Counted from the first letter of the stretch, positions 6,363 to 13,475 are shown. The stretch is DNA of 16,015 bases from an uncultured Streptomyces sp. (GCA_946480485.1 CAMLJW010000069.1:1-16015); one strand, 5' to 3'. The notes: generated from the sequence alone by a model not told the origin. Numbers and translations are program-made.

Positions 6363-6767
6363 ATGGACCAGCGAGAGGCCATCGTCGCGGTGGTGCGGCG
6401 GGGCGGGCGTGTGCTCGTCATCCAGCGCGGGCCGACTGCCCGGATGCCGGGTTACTGGGCGCCCCTGAGCGGAACCCTCGAACCTGGCGAAACGCAGGAA
6501 GAGGCCCTGGTCCGGGAGGTGCGCGAGGAGGTGGGCCTGCGGGTCGTGCCCGGCGCCAAGGTCTGGGAGTCGCAGACTCATGACGGAAAGTTCCGCCTGC
6601 ACTGGTGGACCGCCGAGGCAGGGGAGGGCGACGAGCACGGCGACGTGGTGATGGATCCGGGCGAAGTCAGCGCCGTACGGTGGGTCACGGCGGGGGAGTT
6701 CGCGCAGCTGCGACCTGTTTTCGAAGCCGATCTCGAGTTCTTCGACCGCGTGCTGCCACAGCTGTGA
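6363..6767 (+). CDS. Nudix hydrolase
   Basis: This 134-residue protein has a perfect Nudix box at residues 37-59: Gly37, Glu43, then REVREEVGL at 51-59, matching GX5EX7REUXEEXGU. Nudix enzymes cleave nucleoside diphosphates linked to another group, using Mg2+ bound by the REUXEE helix. The preceding strand (AIVAVVRRGGRVLVIQRG) and the GYWAPLSGTLEPGE entry are typical of small MutT-like or ADP-ribose/dNTP-type members. The specific substrate is undetermined. The ATG at 6363 is supported by GAGGAAGG six bases upstream, although the frame is open much further upstream into a FolP remnant. It lies about 490 bp downstream of a TPP riboswitch, so control by that element is possible but unproven. 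Two hairpins follow it. Confidence 0.93.
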   Translation: MDQREAIVAVVRRGGRVLVIQRGPTARMPGYWAPLSGTLEPGETQEEALVREVREEVGLRVVPGAKVWESQTHDGKFRLHWWTAEAGEGDEHGDVVMDPGEVSAVRWVTAGEFAQLRPVFEADLEFFDRVLPQL

Positions 6768-6842
6768 AGCCCCGAGCCGCTGTCCGGTGAGCGAGACACT
6801 GATCCGCCACCTGCGCGGGTACATGACGGCGTACTCGCCTCC

Positions 6843-6879
6843 ACCCGGTCGGCATACGGCGTCCGACTGCCGACCGGGT
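6843..6879 (+). terminator. Perfect 12-bp hairpin after the Nudix gene
   Basis: ACCCGGTCGGCA at 6843-6854 and its exact complement at 6868-6879 enclose a 13-nt loop. The stem lies 76 bases past the Nudix stop codon. It is GC-rich without a U-tract, as is common for streptomycete terminators. Confidence 0.6.
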
Positions 6880-6986
6880 TCCCGGCGGTCGGCGGCCCTG
6901 GCCAGCCGGGCGCAGCGAGTGGCGCGCGAGAGGATGTCCTGCTGGTGCAGGGGCCGGACCGCCGAGACGCGGACGGCGCACCTCGG

Positions 6987-7005
6987 CCCGTTGGCGGCCA
7001 ACGGG
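6987..7005. terminator. Compact hairpin between convergent genes
   Basis: CCCGTTGG-CGG-CCAACGGG is a perfect 8-bp stem with a 3-nt loop. It sits 28 bases beyond the stop of the minus-strand NlpC/P60-like gene and downstream of the Nudix gene, so it could serve transcripts from both sides. Confidence 0.55.
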
Positions 7006-7032
7006 TGACGAGGGCATGCGCGTCGAAGCAGG

Positions 7033-7539
7033 TCAGCCTGTCGCGGCATCCGTTGGGCGCCGCAGCATCCGCTTGAACCCCAGCAGGGTCCGGTATCGCT
7101 CTCGAGCGGCGAACTCCCCCGTGCTCCACACCGCGGGACGCCCGGCCTCGGCACAGAGGTGAAGGATCCGGTCCTCCTCCACCACGACACCTACGTGCGC
7201 GCCCCACGCCTCGCCGGTTGGGTTGAAGAGGGCGAGGTCGAGTGGTTGGGCGACCGTGACGCGGCACGTGAGTCGCGTGTCGGCCCACAGGTCGCTGGAG
7301 CGCCAGGGGGCGGGCTCCAGGCCGAAGAGTTCGAGGACCGCGTACGCGAACGACTGGCAGTTGGCGCCGGCGGTAAGGCCCGGTCGGTCGCGTACCGCTG
7401 CGGATCCCGGGAACCGCGCACCGACGTACGGGGTCGCCCACAAGTCCGCGGGTATCCGCGCGAGGACGTCAGGCACCGAGGGCTCGCGATCCGCAGAGGC
7501 ATGGGGGTCGGCGTAGGCATGGGGTTGGCGTCGACCCAT
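7033..7539 (-). CDS. NlpC/P60-like (papain-fold) hydrolase
   Basis: This 168-residue protein carries the NlpC/P60-type arrangement: a Cys in GANCQSFAYAVLELFG (Cys61), a His in AWGAHVGVVVEED (His115), and a possible third polar residue in RILHLC (His127). In the family these form a Cys-His dyad or triad that hydrolyses peptide or amide bonds, often in peptidoglycan stem peptides. There is no recognisable signal peptide or wall-binding domain, so the location may be cytosolic. It could also be one of the single-domain NlpC proteins of unknown substrate. The ATG at 7539 gives a sensible N-terminus. The frame is open to 7680, but the upstream part is basic and low-complexity. No Shine-Dalgarno sequence precedes 7539. 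A TATCCT about a dozen bases upstream suggests a short or absent leader. Confidence 0.75.
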   Translation of the reverse strand: MGRRQPHAYADPHASADREPSVPDVLARIPADLWATPYVGARFPGSAAVRDRPGLTAGANCQSFAYAVLELFGLEPAPWRSSDLWADTRLTCRVTVAQPLDLALFNPTGEAWGAHVGVVVEEDRILHLCAEAGRPAVWSTGEFAARERYRTLLGFKRMLRRPTDAATG

Positions 7540-7772
7540 GGACCACAGAGCGAGGATACGCCGCGACCAGCGCCGGGCGACCCCGCGGTCCCCCCGACCG
7601 TTACCGTACGTCACCCTGCGTCGCGTCCGGACTGGCCCCTTGCCTCTCCCGTCCCTACGGACTCGCCCACCACTACACATAAGGAAGAAATAAGCGCAGA
7701 ATGGACGTACACGGCGTTTTCCTCATACCACGCCAGAGCGGTCGGAACTGCAGAGAACAAAGGAGACGAGTC

Positions 7773-8219
7773 ATGGCCAACGTCTCACCCACCAGAGGTG
7801 ACATCACCAGCCACCCTGATGTATCCGAGATGCGGGAGCGGTACGCCCGCATGCTCGGTGGTCGCGATGTGGCGCTCGTGGACGGACCGGTGTTCCTGCT
7901 CGGTCTGTACTGCGCCGCCTCCCCGTGGATTCTCCACTACACGACAAGCCAGCCTCCGCTCGTGACGCACAACCTCATCATGGGCATCGCGATAGGCGTG
8001 CTGGCTCTCGGATTCACCACCACCCCGACGCGTATGTACGGCCTGAGCTGGGCCATGAGCGCCATGGGCGTGTGGATGATCATCTCGCCGTGGATCGTGG
8101 GCAACAGCCCGGACGCGGGCGTCATAGTGAACAACATCATCATCGGTGCTCTCGCCGTGGTGCTGGGGTTCGTCTGCGTGGCCGCGTCGGCCAAGACGAA
8201 GAGGACACCGCAGACGTAG
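7773..8219 (+). CDS. SPW-repeat integral membrane protein
   Basis: This 148-residue protein has four predicted membrane helices (about 36-53, 64-81, 89-109 and 117-138). Two copies of the SPW signature lie at the ends of the first and third helices: AASPWIL at 48-54 and IISPWIV at 103-109. The first is followed by an N-rich turn (VTHNLIMG) and the second by VNNIIIG, so the two halves are related by internal duplication. The N-terminus is a cytosolic acidic/basic segment (SEMRERYARMLGGRD). AAGGAG at 7760-7765 supports the ATG at 7773 over an upstream in-frame ATG at 7701. SPW proteins are widespread in actinobacteria and often stress-induced, but their biochemical role is not established. A stem-loop follows the gene. 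Confidence 0.92.
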   Translation: MANVSPTRGDITSHPDVSEMRERYARMLGGRDVALVDGPVFLLGLYCAASPWILHYTTSQPPLVTHNLIMGIAIGVLALGFTTTPTRMYGLSWAMSAMGVWMIISPWIVGNSPDAGVIVNNIIIGALAVVLGFVCVAASAKTKRTPQT

Positions 8220-8244
8220 CAGGGTGTCTGCGGAGATGAGGGCG

Positions 8245-8283
8245 GTCGGCCGGTCCGTGCGTTCACGTCGCGGGCCGGCTGAC
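8245..8283 (+). terminator. Stem-loop terminator after the SPW gene
   Basis: GTCGGCCGGTCCG (8245-8257) pairs with CGGGCCGGCTGAC (8271-8283) over 13 positions, two of them G-U, around a 13-nt loop. It lies 25 bases after the SPW stop codon. There is no U-tract. Confidence 0.55.
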
Positions 8284-8359
8284 TCATGTCCATGACTCAT
8301 CCGCTGGGCATGCTCCACGGCTCAGCCGGTAGGTACGCTCCACGGCTCCCACGGCAGCG

Positions 8360-8484
8360 CCGATCCGAGACATTGCTGTGGCCCAAGAGGCAGCGGTCAG
8401 ATCGGCGTCGGTGAGAGCGTCCCAGACCTTTTCGGGCGTGCTCTCGATATGGGTGACGTACGCGAACGCCGGCTTGTCGGTCAT
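8360..8484 (-). pseudogene. Frameshifted SRPBCC/AHSA1-domain gene fragment
   Basis: From ATG 8484 the frame reads MTDKPAFAYVTHIESTPEKV and WDALTDADLTA. This is the unmistakable N-terminus of the SRPBCC (AHSA1/START-like) proteins, in which helix 1 follows (Y)I.(A/S)TPEKVWDALTD. At about 8384-8388 the frame must shift by one base to continue as GHSNVSD, the next conserved element (WGHxNVSDW). Beyond that the sequence loses similarity and the C-terminal two-thirds of the domain is missing. The wider open frame that contains this ATG is not homologous. Intact relatives are small ligand-binding proteins, often co-transcribed with an ArsR regulator. No ArsR gene is visible here. Confidence 0.65.
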
Positions 8485-8550
8485 GTCTTGCTCGCACGGT
8501 GCGGCGGGGGCGCTGGTCTGCCGCCTCACAAGAGACCCCGCCTGTGAGCG

Positions 8551-8769
8551 CGGTGCTTCGTCGCCGCGCAGGCAGCGCTGGACGCGGCCGGACGAACGCC
8601 CGGCCTGCCCGACCGCCGTACGCCGATACCCGCCGCGCGCGACCGGGAGTTGTTCGACGGGCCGGTCGCCGATGAGTCGGCGGGCCAAGAGGCCGCCGTC
8701 GTAAGGGAGTCGGCAGACCGCTGGACCCGGCTCGACGAGTGCGGTCTCCGTCGTCGGGTGAACCACTGA
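8551..8769 (+). other. Unassigned plus-strand coding remnant
   Basis: A frame ending at TGA 8767-8769 reads AAQAALDAAGRTPGLPDRRT and later RELFDGPVADESAGQEAAVV, then RESADRWTRLDECGLRRRVNH. Third positions are strongly G/C and the amino-acid composition is protein-like. However, the frame is closed just upstream and has no usable start codon. It looks like the C-terminal end of a lost gene. I cannot name the family. The rest of 8284-9000 holds only the SRPBCC fragment and no other convincing gene. Confidence 0.3.
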
Positions 8770-9002
8770 TCACTCACCTTGGCCAGCCCACCCAGCCACT
8801 GAGGCGGGATCTGCCCATGGATCAGACAGAGGTGCTGCTCGGTCGCGGATGCCGCGCGGGTGGCGACCGATGATCGCTCCGTGGTCGACATCGCACACCA
8901 GGTGCTGGCTGCACGGGCTGGGTCGCAGGCGCGGCGGCCGGGGGTGTACTCGCCCCCAAGAGAAAGTCATAGTAGTAGCAACTGTGACGAAAAGGGGATG
9001 AG

Positions 9003-9266
9003 ATGGAGATCTCGGGCATCATCAGTGCCATCGTGATCGGTGTCATCATCGGCACGCTCGGCAGGCTAGTCGTCCCGGGCCGTCAGCGCATCGGCATCCT
9101 GTGGACCATCCTGGTCGGCATCGCGGCCGCGCTCGTCGGGTCGGGGCTCGCGGCCGGGCTCGGCGTTGCGGACACCGACGGAGTGGACTGGATCCAGTGG
9201 CTGATCCAGATCGGACTCGCGGCGCTGGGCGTCGCCGCACTGGACCGGTCGCGGGCACGCCGCTGA
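9003..9266 (+). CDS. GlsB/YeaQ/YmgE-family stress membrane protein
   Basis: This 87-residue protein is almost entirely membrane-embedded, with three predicted helices (about 3-21, 32-55 and 65-81). The opening GIISAIVIGVIIGTLGRLVVPGRQ, with the Gly-rich first helix and the G(R/K)L..PGRQ turn, is the hallmark of the GlsB/YeaQ/YmgE (transglycosylase-associated) family. The second half, ILVGIAAALVGSGLAAGLG, repeats the glycine spacing. AAAGGGGATGAG precedes the ATG with good spacing. Family members are induced by general or envelope stress in many bacteria. The historical link to a transglycosylase is only by association. The last residues (DRSRARR) are basic and cytosolic. It is followed by the tandem and inverted repeats. 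Confidence 0.9.
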   Translation: MEISGIISAIVIGVIIGTLGRLVVPGRQRIGILWTILVGIAAALVGSGLAAGLGVADTDGVDWIQWLIQIGLAALGVAALDRSRARR

Positions 9267-9284
9267 CCACAGCGACGGCCCACC

Positions 9285-9332
9285 GCACCAAACCTGTTCC
9301 GCACCAAACCTGTTCCGCACCAAGCCTGTTGC
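9285..9332. repeat. 16-bp tandem repeat, three copies
   Basis: GCACCAAACCTGTTCC occurs at 9285-9300 and again at 9301-9316. A third copy with two changes (GCACCAAGCCTGTTGC) lies at 9317-9332. The array starts 18 bases after the GlsB-like stop codon and abuts the 22-bp inverted repeat. Confidence 0.9.
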
Positions 9333-9337
9333 ATACC

Positions 9338-9419
9338 TGTCTCCGTCACGGTCGGCTTCTGCGGGTTTCCCATCGCCTGCTCGCCGCCCTCACCGCCGAA
9401 GCCGACCGTGACGGAGACA
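9338..9419. repeat. Perfect 22-bp inverted repeat with 38-bp spacer
   Basis: Bases 9338-9359 (TGTCTCCGTC...GGCTTC) are exactly complementary to 9398-9419 (GAAGCC...GGAGACA), with no mismatch. The spacer is 9360-9397 and has no obvious coding content. The arms are too long and perfect to be accidental. The structure could be a very strong terminator for the GlsB-like gene, a pair of transposon ends from a small non-autonomous element, or a protein-binding dyad. No flanking target-site duplication is evident. Confidence 0.85.
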
Positions 9420-9571
9420 TCGTGCTGCCCCTGCCGCCGCGCATCCCGGGGACGTGTCAGTACGCCGCCCGCTTCGGCGCGCAGGGTAAGGCATCCGCGA
9501 GCGATGTGCTCGCCCGAAAGCGTGCAGAGGCGTGGTCCACGGTGCGCCCTTATCGTGATCGAGGGGGACAT

Positions 9572-9590
9572 CCCCGGCCCGGGGCCGGGG
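9572..9590 (+). other. GC stem-loop just upstream of a ribosome binding site
   Basis: CCCCGGCC-CGG-GGCCGGGG forms a perfect 8-bp hairpin ending at 9590, a few bases before the GGAGG (9598-9602) of the TAP-type hydrolase gene. It lies in the predicted 5' leader, where it could affect translation or mRNA stability. Confidence 0.5.
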
Positions 9591-9608
9591 CGTTCCTGGA
9601 GGCTTTCC

Positions 9609-11228
9609 ATGCTGACCACGCACCACCGCTGCGCTTTCGTGGCCGCCGTGACGCTGGCCCTGCTGGGAGCCACGCTGCCATCGGAGGCACTGACCGGCGC
9701 CGGGCCGCCATCGGGGGCTCCGCCGGGAACCGGCCCGCCGACAGCCGCCGACCAACCCGACCTGTCGCGCTTCTACGACCAGAAGATCGACTGGGCGGAC
9801 TGCCAGGGCGACGGCATACCCGAGGACCTGCAGTGCGGCAAGGTGACCGTCCCGCTCGACTACGCGAGACCCGCTGAAGGAACAGTGGATGTCGCCATGG
9901 CCCGCTACCGGGCGACGGGCAAGTCCAGGGGTTCCGTACTGCTGAACTTCGGCGGGCCCGGCGGGTCGGGCGTCAGTCAACTCGCCTACGCCGCCGATGA
10001 CTTCATGGGCCTGACGGACGGCTACGACGTGGTGTCCTTCGATCCGCGCGGCGTCGGCAGAAGCTCGCCGGTCAGCTGCGGCGAGGGTGCCGACGCAACG
10101 TCGGGCGCCATCACGGACACCGGCCCGGACGCCGGCGATCCGCAGGCCTCCCTGAAGCTGCTGCGGCAGGCCGCCGACACCTGCGCCAAGCACTCCGGGC
10201 CCGTGCTGCGGCACATCGGCACGGTCAACGCCTCGCGGGACATGGACGTGATGCGCGAGGCGCTCGGCGACAAGAGGCTCAACTACCTCGGCTTCTCCTA
10301 CGGCACGCGGCTGGGCGCCGTGTACGCGGCCCAGTTCCCCGAGAAGACCGGCCGACTGGTGCTGGACGGCGTGGACACCCTCACCGAACCGCTCAGTGAG
10401 CAGGGCATCGCCGGCGCCGAGGCCCAGCAGACCGCGCTGGAGGACTTCCTCACCTGGTGCGCAGAGGACATCAGTTGCGCGTTCGGACAGGACCCGCGCA
10501 GGGCCAGGCAGGAAGTGGTGCGGCTGGTCGAGTCGATGGACGAGGCCCCCGTGCCGACGGTCTTCGGCGGGCAGTTCTCCGGCCAGGACCTCGTGGGCGC
10601 CATCGGACAGGCCCTCTACAGCGAGGAGTTGTGGCCGGCCCTCGCGCAGGCACTGCGCTCGCTGGTCGAGGACGGGGACGCAACGGGGGTCATGCGGTTC
10701 TCCACCGGCGGCATCGCGGTGCCCGACGGCGATGGGCCCGTCCACGGTGGGCTCGTCGACGACGCGGATATCCCCGCCGACAACCTCCCGGCCGCGCTCA
10801 TGGCCATCAACTGCGCGGACGACCCCGACCGCCCCACGGCCGGGCAGATCATCGAGAGCCTGGACAAGCTGCGCGCCGTTTACGAGGAGGCCTCGCCGGT
10901 CTTCGGCCAGTACCGGCTCACACAGGTGCTGACCTGCTACGGCCGCCCCAAGGGCACCAGCTACATCCGCGAGAGGGTACGCGACGTGGACACCTCGAAG
11001 ATGCTCCTGGTCGGCACCCGCGGCGACCCCGCGACCCCGTACCGCTGGACCGTGGAGACCGCGAAGCGGCTCGGCTCGGCTGCCGTGGTGCTCGACAACA
11101 AGGGCGTGGGCCACACCGGGTACGCGTCCTCGAAGTGCGTGCACCGGAAGGTCGACGACTTCCTGCTGTACGGCTCCCTGCCGGCCGACGGGAGTTCCTG
11201 CGGGCCGGACGAGCGACCGCCCTCCTGA
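9609..11228 (+). CDS. Secreted alpha/beta hydrolase, TAP-type peptidase
   Basis: This 539-residue protein resembles the Streptomyces tripeptidyl aminopeptidase (TAP/SlpD/SlpE) group of secreted serine peptidases, which remove short peptides from protein N-termini. A hydrophobic signal segment (residues 8-22) and a Gly/Pro-rich linker come first. The alpha/beta-hydrolase core follows with the oxyanion region NFGGPGGSG (113-121), FDPRGVGRSSPVSC (144-157) and the nucleophile elbow GFSYGT (Ser230). A lid region rich in charged residues occupies about 250-430. The C-terminal TAP-like domain supplies Asp473 (GTRGDPATP) and His502 (GVGHTGY). Cysteines in the lid and C-terminus could form disulfides outside the cell. 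The ATG at 9609 has GGAGG seven bases upstream and starts the signal peptide. The frame is open further upstream without homology. Whether it is a peptidase or an esterase is not settled by sequence. Confidence 0.94.
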   Translation: MLTTHHRCAFVAAVTLALLGATLPSEALTGAGPPSGAPPGTGPPTAADQPDLSRFYDQKIDWADCQGDGIPEDLQCGKVTVPLDYARPAEGTVDVAMARYRATGKSRGSVLLNFGGPGGSGVSQLAYAADDFMGLTDGYDVVSFDPRGVGRSSPVSCGEGADATSGAITDTGPDAGDPQASLKLLRQAADTCAKHSGPVLRHIGTVNASRDMDVMREALGDKRLNYLGFSYGTRLGAVYAAQFPEKTGRLVLDGVDTLTEPLSEQGIAGAEAQQTALEDFLTWCAEDISCAFGQDPRRARQEVVRLVESMDEAPVPTVFGGQFSGQDLVGAIGQALYSEELWPALAQALRSLVEDGDATGVMRFSTGGIAVPDGDGPVHGGLVDDADIPADNLPAALMAINCADDPDRPTAGQIIESLDKLRAVYEEASPVFGQYRLTQVLTCYGRPKGTSYIRERVRDVDTSKMLLVGTRGDPATPYRWTVETAKRLGSAAVVLDNKGVGHTGYASSKCVHRKVDDFLLYGSLPADGSSCGPDERPPS

Positions 11229-11264
11229 GGCATTGGCCCGGACCGTCCTCACGCCGGCATGGGG

Positions 11265-11733
11265 ACGTCGCCGCTACGGGGGTGCCCGGCCAAGTCGTGG
11301 TGGGGCTCAACCAGTTACTGGACGCGTCGGCCCAGCCGGCCCTCGGCGGCACCGTGTGCTGCCGCTACCGGCCCGAGACCCGCACACTCCTCTGGGCGCG
11401 GGCAAAACACCCCGCCCCGCTGCTGTTCCGCGACGGGACGGGGCGTGTGCTTTCGCCGCCGGACGGCGTCCTGCTCGGCGCGACCTCGGGCGCCACCCAC
11501 GGGCAGGCCGAAGACCGGCTCCAACCGGGCGACCTGCTGCTCCCGCACACCGATGGCCTGGTCCCCCGGCACGGTGGAACCGCAGCGGTGGACCGACTCC
11601 TCGACCTGCTCCCCCTTCGGGTCAGGCCCGCCCCGCACAGGACTGCGTACGGACGGTCCTGTAGCAGTTCGCCGAGACGGAGCGCCAGGACGGCGGCTGC
11701 GTACTCCTCATCGGGGTGGCCACCGGATACCGG
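11265..11733 (+). pseudogene. Broken SpoIIE/PP2C phosphatase C-terminal fragment
   Basis: A frame from about 11265 reads GVPGQVVVGLNQLLD and then TVCCRYRPETRTLLWARAKH. It continues PAPLLFRDGTGRVLSPPDGV, LLGATSG and LQPGDLLLPHTDGLVPR. This is the second half of a SpoIIE-type PP2C serine/threonine phosphatase domain, with A(G)HPAPLL and the metal-binding GDLLLxxTDGL. Near 11611-11622, at a run of five Cs, the frame shifts and continues as AQDCVRTVL. A TAG follows at 11662-11664, and then QFAETERQDGGCVLLIGVA. The N-terminal sensor domains and the first half of the phosphatase are absent. Such proteins control anti-sigma/anti-anti-sigma switches in Streptomyces, but this copy cannot be functional. 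The first visible part begins some 40 bases after the TAP-type gene stop. Confidence 0.8.
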
Positions 11734-11807
11734 TCGTCCGTCGGCCGGCATCAGCCTCGACGATTTCTCATCGCCGCTCATCGACGATTCCTCAGGTGCC
11801 CGCGCAT

Positions 11808-13304
11808 TCATGCCCGTGCGCTGTGGCCGGCCCGGGTGTCCCAGCCGCTGGGCAACGCCAGTTTGATCTCCTCACGCAGTTCGTGGATCTTCGGATAGCT
11901 GGCGTACCGCGCCGTCAGCCGGTACATCTCGCGGAGCCGGTCCCAGGTGCGATGGGAGGAGTTGGTAGTCATCGACGTCAGGGCCAGGCGCGCGTATCGG
12001 TCGGCCTGCTCGGGGTCGTCGGCGATGAAGCAGGCGGAGGCGAGCGAGATGTGGTCGAAGATCTCCGACCGGTCCCGGCCCTTCTGGCGCAGCTGCAGCG
12101 CCTCCTTCGCGTGGCGCTGCGCCACGACGGCCGCGGCCGGTTCGTGCTCCGCGAGCGTCCGGTAGGCCAGGGCCTGCATACCGTGCATGTCCGCATCGTC
12201 GAAGAGCTGCATCCAACTCGGCGACGGTACGTCGCCCTTGTCCGAGACGAAGAGGTCCTCCGCCTCGCCGAGTGTGCGCCGCATGGCCTGGCCCCTGCCC
12301 ATCGACGCCTGAGCCCAGGCCTCGATGGTGTGGAGCATGGCCTTCGTGCGCGGCAGTACCTCGTCACCGGAGCCCGACTGGGCGAGCTTCATGAAGTCGA
12401 GTGCGTCCTCGGGCCGGCCCAGGTGCACCATCTGGCGGGCGGCGCGGGAGAGCGCTTCCCCGGCGCGCGGCCGGTCACCGGCCTCACGGGCGGCGTGGGC
12501 GGCGATGATGAAGTACTTCTGAGCCGTGGGCTCCAGGCCGACGTCGTGCGACATCCAGCCCGCGAGGACAGCGAGGTTGGCGGCGACGCCCCACAGGCGC
12601 CGCTGCAGATGGTCAGGGTGCCGGTAGGCGAGCATGCCGCCTACTTCGTTGAGCTGTCCCACGACAGCCTTGCGTTGCAGTCCGCCCCCGCGGGCCGCGT
12701 CCCAGGCCCGGAACACCTCGACCGAACGCTCCAGTTCCTCGATCTCCTGCGACCCGATGGGGGCGGCCTCGTAGCGGTCGAACCCGGCGGGGTCGGCGAG
12801 CAGGGGATCGTCGGTCTCGGGAGCGTCGGCCGAAAGGGCCGGATCGGTGTGCAGCCAGTCGTGCATGGCATCGCTGAGTACGGATCCCGCGGCGAGCGCG
12901 GCGCCCGCGCCCACCAAGCCGCGTCGATTGAGCATGAGGTCCATTCCCGTGAATTCGGTGAGGACCGCGGCGGTTCGCTCGGGCGCCCACGGCACTCCGT
13001 CGGGATGTTCCACACTCCCGCCGCCCTGCCGTTTCCCCGTACGCCCGTGCCGGACCAGACCGAGGTCCTCGATGGTCACGACACGGCCGAGACGCTCGGT
13101 GAACAGCGCTGCCAGCACCCGCGGAACCGGATCGCGCGGGATCTCGCCCCTGTCGATCCAACGCCGCACCCGCGTGGTGTCGGTCGCCAGCTGGGGGTGG
13201 CCCATGGCCGCCGCCTGCCCGTTGACCATCCGTGCGAGCTCGCCCTTGGACCAGCCGGCCAGGCCGAACAGATCCGACAGACGGGTGTTGGGTTGTCCGC
13301 TCAC
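11808..13304 (-). CDS. NsdA-like transcriptional regulator
   Basis: This 498-residue protein matches what I know of NsdA, the Streptomyces negative regulator of sporulation and antibiotic production. The N-terminal helix-turn-helix (residues 8-75) includes LSDLFGLAGWSKGELARMVN and TDTTRVRRWIDRGEIPRDPV. A proline-rich linker follows, then NRRGLVGAGAALAAGS at 126-141. The long C-terminal half is a TPR-like alpha-helical array (about 190-480), with repeated (A)xxxAREAGDRPRAGEAL and LAEAEDLF-type helices. The GTG at 13304 starts the conserved SGQPNTRLSDLFG. Upstream open sequence to 13412 is not homologous. A weak GGGGG ribosome binding site is 6-10 bases away. The internal RRGLVGAGAALAAG looks like a Tat signal but is too far from the N-terminus. 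It diverges from a kinase gene. Whether this is nsdA itself or a paralogue is unresolved. Confidence 0.85.
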   Translation of the reverse strand: MSGQPNTRLSDLFGLAGWSKGELARMVNGQAAAMGHPQLATDTTRVRRWIDRGEIPRDPVPRVLAALFTERLGRVVTIEDLGLVRHGRTGKRQGGGSVEHPDGVPWAPERTAAVLTEFTGMDLMLNRRGLVGAGAALAAGSVLSDAMHDWLHTDPALSADAPETDDPLLADPAGFDRYEAAPIGSQEIEELERSVEVFRAWDAARGGGLQRKAVVGQLNEVGGMLAYRHPDHLQRRLWGVAANLAVLAGWMSHDVGLEPTAQKYFIIAAHAAREAGDRPRAGEALSRAARQMVHLGRPEDALDFMKLAQSGSGDEVLPRTKAMLHTIEAWAQASMGRGQAMRRTLGEAEDLFVSDKGDVPSPSWMQLFDDADMHGMQALAYRTLAEHEPAAAVVAQRHAKEALQLRQKGRDRSEIFDHISLASACFIADDPEQADRYARLALTSMTTNSSHRTWDRLREMYRLTARYASYPKIHELREEIKLALPSGWDTRAGHSARA

Positions 13305-13331
13305 GTCAAGCCCCCAGGTTCTCGGCTGAGT

Positions 13332-13350
13332 TGACACTAACCCCGTGTCA
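13332..13350. promoter_or_regulatory. Inverted repeat upstream of the NsdA-like gene
   Basis: TGACAC (13332-13337) and GTGTCA (13345-13350) form a dyad separated by 7 bp, 28 bases upstream of the GTG start. Its size and position fit an operator for autoregulation or for another regulator. On the minus strand it overlaps TAGTGT, a possible -10. No matching -35 is clear. Confidence 0.4.
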
Positions 13351-13370
13351 GTTGCCGCCGCACTATTCGC

Positions 13371-13475
13371 CAGGGTGCGCCAGGGTGCGCCAGATGGTGT
13401 GCCACTGCGCATCGGGTGTCAGGTAGGAACGCGCCACCCCGACCCGGTCGCCGAGGAACACTCCCCAGGGTGCGC
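13371..13475. repeat. Direct repeats of CAGGGTGCGC
   Basis: The decamer CAGGGTGCGC occurs at 13371-13380 and 13381-13390 in tandem and once more at 13466-13475. All three lie between the divergent NsdA-like and kinase genes. The repeats could be regulator binding sites or slippage products. No gene was recognised in 13305-13537. Confidence 0.65.

Noticed and set aside
5627..6421. 264-codon minus-strand frame across the riboswitch and FolP relic
   Set aside because: It reads through an obvious structured RNA element on the other strand. It has no ribosome binding site, and its sequence is Arg/Ser/Pro-rich without domain similarity.
8312..8348. Direct repeat GCTCCACGGCTC (8312-8323 and 8337-8348)
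   Set aside because: Only two short copies inside a decayed region, with no evident structure or function.
8800..8960. ANTAR-like fragment (MDQTEVLLGRG... and VVDIAHQVLAAR)
   Set aside because: Two short resemblances in different frames are too weak to name a domain.
9390..11252. 620-codon open frame antisense to the TAP-type hydrolase
   Set aside because: Long antisense frames are routine in high-GC genes. This one mirrors the coding frame, has no homologous motif, and starts downstream of the real gene.
11259..13334. 691-codon plus-strand frame opposite the NsdA-like gene
   Set aside because: It is antisense to a clearly recognisable conserved protein and only runs on from the phosphatase relic region in a wrong frame.
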